Assembly (NCBI RefSeq): GCF_024713945.1
Contig: NC_134678.1
Span: 3,410,001 to 3,474,000 of the forward strand
From: Dermatophagoides farinae
Lineage: Eukaryota; Arthropoda; Arachnida; Sarcoptiformes; Pyroglyphidae
Length of the DNA stretch: 64,000 bases
Reading direction: 5' to 3'
Shown here one piece after another: positions 27,501-37,290 of the stretch. Under the pieces are notes generated by a model. That model made no database searches and was not told where the DNA came from. It worked only from the letters and a program-made list of their open reading frames with translations. Numbering within the stretch: the stretch's first letter is position 1; every line of letters starts with the position of its first letter. The position numbers and the translations under genes are program-made.

Positions 27501-29490
27501 TCACGATGTTATTAATATTTTTTCACACCATTTTTTTCAGATCATATTTAGAATTACCAAAGGGCACAACCAGATGCAATATCCAAATGATAAATAAGAT
27601 GAATAATAATAATGAATATTGAAAATTATGTTGTATGAAGTACATACATTTCAAGAGGCATGACGTATATTCTTGCCTATATAGATCAGTTGAAAAACAA
27701 CAAAAACTTAATCTGGAGAAAATTTTTAATTGTTTTTTCTTTTCTGGAACCCGGAATAAAATCATCCAAAAAAATTCTGAATAAAAATTCCACGTTTGTT
27801 AAACCAGTGTTTTAATAGCAAAAAACATTTTATCAACTACTATACTTACTGCTACTATTATAAGAGGTAGATTGAGCAAAATTATTATGAAACACACACA
27901 CACCCATCCATCCACCCATACCAATCTCAAACCAGGACCAAATTTAGAAAGCATTCATTTAAAGCTCTAAACACACACGCAGACACAATACTAATAAATT
28001 AGACATATACACCGTATGTATGTGTGTGTGTGTGAAAGCAATAAAATTTTAATAACACACTATACTTGGTTAGGTTATATGTTTTATATTTGTGTGTGTG
28101 TGTGTGTGTGTGAAGTTCCAATTAAAATTGGTTGTTTGTTGTTGTACGACAATTAAGAATGAATTCTCAATTCAGAATTCTTGTGAATATATTTTGTGTT
28201 TTTGTATAGAAAAAAAATGTGATCACTTAAAGTATAAAAAAAATATAGAAAAGAATAATAAATGTGTGATACACCATAGCTGTTGTTGTTGTTGTTTGTT
28301 GGAAAAAAAAGTTTTTCTTTCCGTTAATACAACTCAATTCCAAATAGATGCCACCGACACACACACACACACACACACAAATGGAACAGAATGAAAGGCA
28401 AAAATCTGAATTACAATTTCTTCTTCTATCGTAACTATTTGAGAAACGATAGTAAATCCTGCGAACAAATCATCGTATCAACAACAACAACAACAGTAAC
28501 AACAGTAACAACGATAGTGAAAGAAAAAATAGTCAATTAAAATATATAAAGAATCGTTTCAAGTTATTTTTATTATTATTATTATTCTTTATGATTATAA
28601 CGTTATGGGTGTCGAATAGAATAATTTGTTGTCGTCATCGGTCGTCGTTTAAAAGAAAAAAAAGGCTGTAAATTTATATTACTTTGCCCCATTCTTATAT
28701 AAGGCCCAAAAACAAAAATTGTATGAAAAAAACTTATTAGAAGTGAAAGTTTCAAAGTTCCATAATCATCATCATCATAAATTCCAGAAAAAAAAGAATA
28801 AAAATTTTAGACAATTTTAATGCAAATGTTTTTTCTCCTATTTTGGCTACTGCTGTTACATAACAAAATAAAAATAAATATAAATAAAAACAAACAACAA
28901 GCCTGTTTGATTTGCCGGATGAATTCGTTATTATTATTTAGGGACCATCATCATAAAATGTTGTTGTTGTAGTTGTTATCAGAATAACCGAAAAAAAATA
29001 ATAACCTAAAAAAAGGGTAGATAAAAAGTTTATGTTCCTCTTCTTTTGATATATCATACAAGTTTTAAATGTTTTTTGTTTTGTTTTGTTTTCTGAAACA
29101 AATGAAATGTATGTGCATGTGTAGAATTTATTTTTGTCAAGCAAAAATGAAAAACTTTGATAAAATTGAACAAGTTTTTCATTAATTTAAAATAGGTGAA
29201 TTCAGTGAATAAACAACAAATTTTTTTTTTACTTTCATTTCAAAATAAACACAACTTGTTTTCGTTCTTCTTTTCAATCATAAACCGGTAAAAGGATTAG
29301 TTATTCAAATGAAGATTATGATAATAATCGACAAACAAATTGTTTTTTTTTTGATAGAATAAAAATTCATATTCATGTTTTCAATTTTTCAATTGCGGTT
29401 TGACACACACACATATCTTTTTCGGAGAAACAATTCAAATTATTAAAAAAAATTGAAATGAAAATTTCTCACTTTTTCCATTTTTGTTCA

Positions 29491-29514
29491 TGTGTGTGTG
29501 TGTGTGTGTGTGTG
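29491..29514. repeat. GT dinucleotide microsatellite
   Basis: A perfect TG run of 12 units. Confidence 0.9.
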
Positions 29515-29734
29515 ATGGATGTAAAAAATAAAAAGTTTTTGTTCCCATTGTACTGTGGACAGAATTCTTTTGGTTTTTATTCCAAAAAAAAGTTTCCACC
29601 TTGTATCCAGTATAAATGACAATTTTTTTTTATTCTCTATTCTCGATTCTGCTTCTAGCTATGTATATACTGCGATAAAATAATTTATTATTTACAGTTT
29701 AATTAAGAATCACCTTATTTATTATTTTTTTCGG

Positions 29735-30172
29735 TTGGTCTTTTTAATTTACCGTCGATCAAATCCAGTTTTGATATCATTATGGGAAAGGAATATAGAC
29801 AATTTATTTCTATGGCTATCATCATTATCATTTAATGATGATTACGATGCACATGCATACAATCAAAATAATCAGAATCAAATTAAAATGATGGTTCACT
29901 ATGGAAAACAACAACAAATTGAACAAGACCAAAAAAAAAACCATCACCAATATCAGAATTGTTTTTCATTTGATCTGTTCATGATCATTCTCATTATCAT
30001 CAACAATGATAATGAGAATGATCATGAACAAAACTTGATTACAAACAAAAAAAATCTTACCTTACCTTACATTATTAGATCATTATTACTCGATTTTTTT
30101 TGTTACTGTCAATATCATTGTCATTATTATTTTATCACTTTTAATTGTTGTTTTATTCATTGTTATTGTTAG
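29735..30172 (+). other. 145-codon open frame, doubtful coding status
   Basis: The frame stays open for 145 codons, longer than expected by chance, but it has no ATG for the first 50 or so codons (it opens on TTG) and no convincing splice borders. The first third looks protein-like (RRSNPVLISLWERN, then DNLFLWLSSLSFNDDYD). The middle is N/Q/H-rich, and the last third is low-complexity I/F/C/Y from ATT/TGT repeats. It contains the perfect inverted repeat at 29976-30030, which keeps the frame open on both sides. It could be an exon of an unrecognised gene or a chance ORF in repeat-rich DNA. Confidence 0.15.
29976..30030. repeat. perfect 25-bp inverted repeat with 5-nt loop
   Basis: Positions 29976-30000 are the exact reverse complement of 30006-30030, separated by CAACA (30001-30005). 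The arms begin TGTTCATGATCATTC and end with its complement. There are no mismatches. Transcribed RNA would form a long uninterrupted hairpin. It lies about 430 bases beyond the 3' end of the gag remnant. No pre-miRNA-type bulges are present. Confidence 0.9.
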
Positions 30173-30456
30173 AATATTCTTGTTCAACAATTCAATGGTA
30201 GAAAAAAACACATTGAGATTCAATTATATTAAAAAAAAAGACATTTTATATAAATAGTTCGATCAGAAAAAAGAACAGATTCAAATGTAATTATTGTTCA
30301 ACAATTGATTACTTGATTGGCGGCTTAAAACAAAAGTCTTTCTCATTAATAAATCTACATATTGTAGCCTAAAGATGTTTTACCAATAATTATTGATGAA
30401 TTGTTGTATTCTTTATAAGCTTTAGAAGCAATCAATGACTTTACCGCGGTTTGATT

Positions 30457-30765
30457 CTACGTTAGTTGATTATCTCTTGAGTTACCTTTGCACAAAAATG
30501 ATTGATGATTTGAGCCACACTTGTTACATTTGAGTATTCTTGTGCACTCTCGTGTACCGTGACCCTTTCCAGCACATCGGTAACAACGTTTTTCTTTATT
30601 GAGCACTGATATCTTCTGATCATAAGGCAAGGGACAATATTTATGGAAATGGAATTGATCACAGAAGATACACTTTGGTTTGTCGTCGGATGTGCTGATA
30701 TTATCATTTGATGTTGTTGACAATGATTTTCCTTTGATCAGTCTGACGATTAATTCCAATGTTTG
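30457..30765 (-). pseudogene. gag: Bel/Pao gag 3' part: triple zinc-knuckle region, out of frame with the upstream gag
   Basis: This minus-strand open frame of about 100 codons carries three CCHC-type zinc knuckles in the Bel/Pao arrangement: CIFCDQFHFHKYC (C-x2-C-x3-H-x4-C), CYRCAGKGHGTREC (C-x2-C-x4-H-x4-C) and CNKCGSNHQSFLC (C-x2-C-x3-H-x4-C). In the family these bind nucleic acid and are continuous with DUF1759 gag. Here the frame opens just after a TGA and overlaps the end of the DUF1759 ORF (30704-30765), requiring a +1 shift to join them. It ends at TAG (30459-30457), after which the same frame stays open for 33 more codons to another TAG (30357-30355). No protease domain follows. This is either a frameshift mutation in a dead copy or, less likely, programmed frameshifting. 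Confidence 0.7.
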
Positions 30766-32050
30766 TCATGTAGCTGATCAACAAATCAGTTTGAGTAATC
30801 CTTTTAAAGTATTCATACAGTTGATCAATTGTGATAGTTACGTTTGATGATGATTGATTTGGACTATGGAATGCTCTTCGTCGATTTTCATAATCCATTC
30901 TTCCCAGAACGTAACTTATTATTGTCTGGCTGTCATCATCTTTCAAATCGATGCTTTTTATTTTCGCCATTGTTTCATAGAATTTGGTATAGTAGCTATG
31001 ATGAGAATCGAAACGCAGAAATGGAAGCGATTGTATTTTTTGAACTAGTTCATTCATGATCAAAGCTGGTGAACCGTACACTTCATCTAGGATGTTCAAA
31101 ATTTGTTGGAAATCTGGGTTTGACTTTTCGCATCGGATTGTATCTTGTGCTAGCGGTGGAAGTAGATTCATTAGGCGACAAAACTTTGATTTTTGGGTTG
31201 GCAATTCTACATTGTTTATGATAAGCTCCACAACTGCATCTTTAAAATCGGGCCAACTTCCGGCTGTTCCATCAAACTTCGGCACCTCTTCGGCTTTAAT
31301 TCTTATTCTTGTCGAATTATTTTGGTTTATTAAAATTGGCATATTGCTTGGTACTCGTTGCGGTTGCTGTGGTTGATCGAACAAATTGTTGACTGTTGTT
31401 AATTCAGGTTGGTAATGACCAGTATTATTGACATTGTTGCTTGATAGAGTATTGATAGTCGGTGGTGTTGGTCCATTATTAAACCCGAACGTGACATTTT
31501 GACGGCGTGATATTGCTGATGGATGACTGTCTGCTGTTTGTTTAACATGATCAAAACGAACGTCTTGAATGCTCGGTGAAATACTAGGGCTCGTGGCTGC
31601 TAACGGTTGACGTCCATTGCTTCGTACTGATGATTTTGATTGACTACTCGATGCGATTGATATATTCTCCAATTTTTCTTGTAGTTCATCCACCAATCCA
31701 CTTGTGGCAGGGAATTTCTCTACCAGTTTGTTTAATTGTTCAATTGTTGTTTGACATTGACTTCGTGATGCCGATGACAATGTATCTCTTGATGTTAGAC
31801 GCACAACTCTTTGATACCGATATAGGAAATCGATGATGAGATCGATTTTTTCCATATGATCACTGTTTTCTTCATGATTGAGATCTTCCAATTGTAAATT
31901 GATTTCTGAATAATCGTTATGCAGTTCGGTCGCAGAATACAATGTCGGAATAACACAATTCGATTTCAACTGATTATACATACTTGTTATAGATGCTCGA
32001 TAAATTCTTCTTCGAGAAAGCAGATTGACCAATTCTTCGTTGTTACTCAT
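30704..32050 (-). CDS. gag: Bel/Pao-type retrotransposon gag-like protein (DUF1759)
   Basis: A 448-codon intact ORF on the minus strand from an ATG at 32050 in good context (AAACATGA). Residues 1-130 are a charged, coiled-coil-like N-terminal region with leucine-rich heptads. Residues 130-250 are a Ser/Asn/Gln/Pro-rich linker. Residues 255-425 match the DUF1759 capsid-like domain of Bel/Pao gags: an opening PKFDG motif with SWPDFKDAV (256-273), then KFCRLMNLLPPLAQDTI, ILNILDEVYGSP and the YYTKFYETMAKIKSI helix. In the family this protein assembles the virus-like particle. The reading frame runs out at TGA just where the zinc knuckles should follow; those are in another frame downstream (30457-30765). 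Codon use is less AT-skewed than the surroundings. No pol domains are present within the window. It is a truncated insertion or, alternatively, a gag-derived host gene; the first is more likely. Confidence 0.85.
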   Translation of the reverse strand: MSNNEELVNLLSRRRIYRASITSMYNQLKSNCVIPTLYSATELHNDYSEINLQLEDLNHEENSDHMEKIDLIIDFLYRYQRVVRLTSRDTLSSASRSQCQTTIEQLNKLVEKFPATSGLVDELQEKLENISIASSSQSKSSVRSNGRQPLAATSPSISPSIQDVRFDHVKQTADSHPSAISRRQNVTFGFNNGPTPPTINTLSSNNVNNTGHYQPELTTVNNLFDQPQQPQRVPSNMPILINQNNSTRIRIKAEEVPKFDGTAGSWPDFKDAVVELIINNVELPTQKSKFCRLMNLLPPLAQDTIRCEKSNPDFQQILNILDEVYGSPALIMNELVQKIQSLPFLRFDSHHSYYTKFYETMAKIKSIDLKDDDSQTIISYVLGRMDYENRRRAFHSPNQSSSNVTITIDQLYEYFKRITQTDLLISYMTNIGINRQTDQRKIIVNNIK

Positions 32051-32480
32051 GTTTAGACGATTGATTGTTGTGATTGATACTCAGAATGGAAACTCGGAAA
32101 GAATGATGAAATGTTTTCAACACAGATTTGAACTCAGAAAAAATGAGAGATGAAAGCTCGGTTTTGGAAATAGTGAATTATTCCCAACTCAACGAAACGA
32201 ACGAAGAATTTTATTAAAACAATTGGAATAAATGAAAGTTGACCGATTTGGTCTAAGGAGAGAACAGAAGTGTGTGTATTGCAAAAAATGTGGTTTTCGT
32301 GTGACCAATAAAAAACGTGTTTTTGTGTGTGACGAACAAAAAAATGTGTGTGTCAAAGGGCAGGAGGGTGAGCCAAAAAAACGCGCTATCATGCACGTGG
32401 TCTCCTGTGCTGCTCATAGACTACGTTTCTGAACAATTTGCAGCAATATCTTATTTTCTCAAACAATAGTAAGAATCCAG
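32051..32480 (-). mobile_element. LTR / 5' leader-like region of the Bel/Pao remnant
   Basis: This GC-richer stretch lies directly upstream of the gag ATG. Read on the minus strand it has an inverted CCAAT-like motif (TTTATTGGTCACAC), then about 75 bases on an AATAAA-containing TTTTAATAAAATTC, then a leader to the ATG. That order resembles promoter, polyadenylation signal and U5 of an LTR. I could not fix the LTR ends, the primer-binding site or a target-site duplication, and saw no second copy in the window. A 66-codon plus-strand frame (32232-32432) crossing it is cysteine-rich but is probably a shadow. Confidence 0.35.
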
Positions 32481-34686
32481 GTGTTTCATATCCAACAACA
32501 ACATGTCACTAGCTGAAATACAGAAAAATGAGAAAAATTGTCACTAAATATGCATCAATCAGAAATTAATAAAAGCGATTCTTATTTGAATAATGACAAC
32601 AACAACAACAACAACACCTTGCATCTTTTGTTCTTGTTCTTTCATGTTACGTTTTTTTTTCTTATTATTTCATAATAAAATAATAGGATACATCAACGAA
32701 TCAGAAGACAAAACAACAAAAACCAATAGCGGACAATTATTGTTTCCAATATATAATTTGAATATATACAAGAGTTTTGGCGCGCCATCAATAATTTTCG
32801 TTTATTCTGCATGAATTGTGAGAATTTTTCCTATCTCATCATCATAATTGATTTTTCTATCATTTGGATACAAGATTTCCTCTTTCCATCAATAATGAAT
32901 AATCAAAATTTGTTTGTTTGAAATTCTGATTAATCCAGTTTTCAAATCATCAAATACATATTATCGTAACAATGATCGACGATGATGAAAGATTTTTTTT
33001 TTTTTTTGCAATCATTTGTGATCATAAAGTTAAATATTAATATTTTTTTGGCTTTGGCTTTGGAAAATTTGAAAATTATTAAAGAAATATGTTTGCCGTT
33101 CACTATCATCATGATTATCACAGATTTTTTTTCAACCAGCAGAAAAAAAATGAAATTAATTATAAAACATATTTTTTTGGGGGGGATTGAAGAAAAAAAG
33201 AAGCCTGTATAAACTAAACGAAATTCTTTTGTTTACTTTTTTGATCAAACAATACAACAAATAAAAAACGATGACGATGACAACGACGATGAGAAATTGC
33301 TTTGAAAATAATAATAATAAAAAAAATCCAACAGCAACAATGATGATGATTTTGACTTTGACAACAATAACAATAATAACAACAAAAATTCGATCCATCC
33401 GAACCATACTTTTATTTCAAAGGTTTCATATTTTCAACCAAAGATCCAGTGTAACAGAAAATGGAATAGAAAAAAAAATTTGTTTGAAAATTGAACAAAA
33501 TGGCTATGAAAGTGTGTGTGTGTGAAATGCTCTTCAGGTTCAAGATTGTAGAATGAAATATTTTTATTTTTATTTTTTCATCAAACAACAAAAAAGCTCA
33601 ACCAAGTTTTTCGATTCTTTTCCGTATTTTTTTTTGTTACTCCCTACACACTATTCACAATTCAACAATATTGAATCAAATCAAGCTTTTGAAATTGAAT
33701 AAGAGAAAAAAAAATTTCATTCTATCCAAAAACTGGAAAAAAATTGAAATTTTCCATTATAGATTAGAGTTTGCTCGTTCTATTCTCGTAAATTTTTCTT
33801 TTTTTTTTATTAGCTTCTTCATAAGTTGAAAACAAAACAAAGAAAAAGAAAAAATTTTCTCTTTGTTCATCGTATGGTGTACAGTACACAGAACCTGATG
33901 ACATGATGGAAAAAAAAGAGTGATGCCTTCAAAAAAATGCAGAAAATCTTTTAAAAGTATTATTGTGCATGTGTATGTTGAATGTATATTTTGTAATATG
34001 AAATGAAAGAAAAAAAAACCGTTGCAATACCGATCCAATATTAGATTGTGAAATTTTTTTTGTTGTGTTTTTATTTTTGTTTTCATTTTTATTATTATTT
34101 ATTATAATCGTTTGTTGTTGTTGTTGTTGTTGAAAACATGAGAGTAAAAGGAAAAACAAAATAAAAATACCATTGGACTAAACATTTGATCAAATAAAGG
34201 CATCAACACAAATTTATTTGATCATTGATGAAAAAGGGAGAGTATATGTGGAAGTAAAACAATAATAACATCGTTGTACCGGATGTTGTCATCATTCAAC
34301 AAAACGAAAAGTCTTATTCGTTTGTTCAATTTTCTATCTGTGGAAAACCATATAAATCAGATGATAATGATCATAAATGTCGTCAATATGAAAAAAATAT
34401 TGAATTTTTTTTTTTGGTTTCACCGATTATCGATTATGATGATGATTATTATTACATTCATATTTTAGATGATAATAATAACCAATCAATGTAATCGTGT
34501 GTGTGTGTGTGTAAATATTTACCAATGAAACAAAAAAAAAATTGGTTCCTATTCATTGACTTTTCAATAATGTATGATGTTTGATTCTATTGAATTTATA
34601 TATATAATATATATGAATGGATTTTATGTATCATGGAATAAAAATAGAGAAAATATAGACGCGTGTGGAAAATGGCAAAAGAAAAC

Positions 34687-34720
34687 AACAAACAAACAAA
34701 CAAACAAACAAACAAACAAA
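34687..34720. repeat. AAAC tetranucleotide microsatellite
   Basis: About eight AAAC units followed by a short CA run. Confidence 0.85.
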
Positions 34721-35976
34721 AAATTCATGCACGAACACACACACACCCACCAACCAAAAAAAAAAAAAAAAAATGTAATATGTTTCAGATTCTGTGTGTG
34801 TGTGTGTGTGTGTGCATGAATAACGAATTTGAATATAATTCAGGCGTCAAATAAAAAACAAACAGATAGATAGAAAGAAAAAAAAGAGAATATTCTGGCT
34901 GTAACTGATGAAATATCAACATACACACATAATAAGTGGATGGTAGCATTTTTTTTTGTTCAAAACTTTCATGTTATTGTCAAAATAAAAAAAAACAAAA
35001 TATTCACTTTTTTCTGGGAAAAACGGGTTACGTGTATTTTGTAATAATGTCAAGATACACTTATACTGTACGAAGATATGACAATGATGACATATCTCAA
35101 ATAAATCAATTTTGTAAAAGAGTTAGTTTGAAAACGATGAATATTTTTTTTTATCTCCATTGAATGTTCACAAAATAAATATATTATTCTTTTGATAATA
35201 GCAATGGTAAAATTCTTTGAAATAGAATCTATGTGTATGTGATTTGCGGCCAACCATGAAAACAAAAGAGAGCAAATTCGTGAAAATGAAATTCCCAATA
35301 TTGTCATCATCATCATCATATAAATTTTGGAATCGAAACCAAAAAAAAAGAAAATGATGTGAAAATGAATGAAAATTGCTTTTTTTGTTTCCAGATTTAA
35401 CCTATATAGAAACACCATAGTGATGAGTGTATTTTTTATATGTTTGGATATGACTTGTGTGTGTGTGTGTGTGGTGAAAATCGAATCACTAAAAATGAAT
35501 AAATTGAAACTGTCATCAAATTTGACATCAAAAAGAGAAAAAAACGAGAAGTTGAATTTTCATTATCAAAAAAAAAAGTTCAATTGATTATCATTTGTAC
35601 GAAACTGAAAATTAGTTTTCCACGAAAAAACAATTTGGCAAAAAAATCCTATTGCGTTTGGCGTTTGGCGTTCAGGGGATTCCAATTTGTTTATTTTGTC
35701 TAATGTCCAAAATGATGGAAGACAATTAATAAAATTGCCAAAACAGATTCCCAGAATTTATTTATTCATTTTTATTGTGTAAAGAAAAAAAAAACGACAA
35801 CGGCCACGAATTAAATGGACATGGACATGGATTCATTCATGTCAAATAATCAAAGATGAGCAAAAGAAAATCCATGTTAAAATCAACAATAATAAAGAAA
35901 AAAAAATGAAAAGAATTTGATCCTTGAATCGACATGAAGAATTAAATCTTGCCTAAAAAGACAGATGGGCTAGATT

Positions 35977-35998
35977 GGATGGATGGATGGATGGATGG
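35977..35998. repeat. GGAT tetranucleotide microsatellite
   Basis: Five and a half perfect GGAT units. Confidence 0.85.
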
Positions 35999-37170
35999 TT
36001 GAATTGAATTGAATTAAACATAAACCAAATGAAAAGAAAAGAAATCCACATGGAATCATGGTTAAACCTCAAAATGAATATTTGCTGCTGTTTCGTTTCA
36101 TTTCATTTTATTTGTGTTTCTCTAAATATCAAATCGTATCAGATAGGCGGCCAGCCATTAACAAAAGAATAACCAAATTCATCCGAACGAGATATAGAGT
36201 ATAGTTTATTCTTTATTCCTTTTTTTCTCGACAATTTACCGAATTTACCCGATCAATAACAGATATATACAATAATAATAACAACGACAATAACAATAAT
36301 AACATCGCATGTATCGTCCGAAAAAAAGTAATATCAAAAAAAGAAAAAGAAGAAGAATCAAACATTGAAGGATTAAGTCAAACAAATATCATGTTATTAT
36401 TATTTTATTTTTTTTTGTTGACGTACTTTGTGAATCGACAACAAAAATATCATTTCAATCGCAAAAAAAAAATCATTATTATATATCCCTTTGTGAAATT
36501 GACCATATTCACTGTTCTTTTCTTCAAGTTATATATATATATGTCTATTTTGGCCATCTATTTCCTTATTCTGCCTGTAAGCTTTGTTGTTATTATTATT
36601 CACAGAATGATGGATGGACGATGGCAGCAAGCCAGGCCAAAAAAAAAACTTGTAAAAATTATTTATCGTTGTCGATGATGATGATGATTATAATATTTGT
36701 AAAAAAAACATGCAGAAGTGAAAAACAATATTTTCAAATTTATCCTCATAATATCCGATCGTTGTTGTTGTTATTACCAGAAAAAAACACATATAATGTA
36801 ATCCTATTTTATCTGTTATTTGTTTTAACCAATATAAAAGATGAAAAAAAAATTTGCTTCGATTAGAAATATAAAAATTCAAAGAAAAACAAACAATTTT
36901 CTACAAATTTTTTTCCTATTATACATCATATACCTAATATGGTTAAGATAAATAATTCAATTAAGGATTATTTTGTTGAAATATAAACACAAAATGATTG
37001 ATTGTATTCAATTTTGATTTTATATCAATCAATTGATCGATGTTGAAATCCATTAAACACATCGGTTGATGATGAAAGAGAAATAAGTGTGCCATAAACA
37101 ACAATCGATATTTATATATTATATATTGTTTTTTATTTTTCAAACAAGTTTTATTGAATTCATATATTTG

Positions 37171-37290
37171 TTACGATACGTTGAAGTCGTCATCAAACAT
37201 AGGGTCATACCAGTTCCAAGGAGGACAAGAGGACATGTCCTCCTTTCAGAAACTTTCTCACTTGACAAAAAAAAATTTTTTTTCTCCTTC
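37171..37290 (-). other. GC-rich hairpin island, possible short terminal exon or transposon scrap
   Basis: This 120-bp island is much GC-richer than its surroundings. AAGGAGGACA (37218-37227) and TGTCCTCCTT (37236-37245) are exact inverted copies with an 8-nt loop, and GAGGACA is also directly repeated. On the minus strand a 21-codon frame from an ATG at 37236 includes CPPWNWYDPMFDDDF, ends at TAA (37173-37171), and is followed 15 bases later by AATAAA (37155-37150), which looks like the end of a gene. A poly-pyrimidine AG lies upstream of it on that strand. No upstream exon was recognised. It could equally be a fragment of a mobile element. Confidence 0.2.

Larger units (their letters stand above)
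14426..29734. other. gene-poor AT-rich block
   Basis: No confident gene in about 15 kb. It contains CA/GT runs (16927-16952, 17685-17696, 23516-23534, 28096-28112, 28360-28380, 29491-29514), an AG20 run (21511-21550), a 25-T tract (20435-20459) and CAA/GTT runs. Isolated patches with splice-like borders (for example TTTTCAATTGTCAG|GTAAGT near 18855) could be pieces of non-coding or short exons, but none forms a consistent gene model. Confidence 0.4.
32481..37170. other. non-coding block with microsatellites
   Basis: No supported gene. It contains a GTT run (34115-34131), an AAAC tetranucleotide run (34687-34720), a GT run (34795-34814), a GGAT run (35977-35998) and an unusual GC-richer triplication TTTGGCGTTTGGCGTTC near 35655. 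Open frames here are short and homopolymer-driven. Confidence 0.45.

Noticed and set aside
32232-32432. Cysteine-containing plus-strand ORF resembling a zinc-binding peptide
   Set aside because: It lies in the GC-richer leader/LTR-like region opposite the gag remnant, is short, and matches no family I can name; treated as a shadow.
35050-35418. 122-codon minus-strand ORF
   Set aside because: Composed of F/I/M homopolymer codons and a GAT run; no domain or start context.
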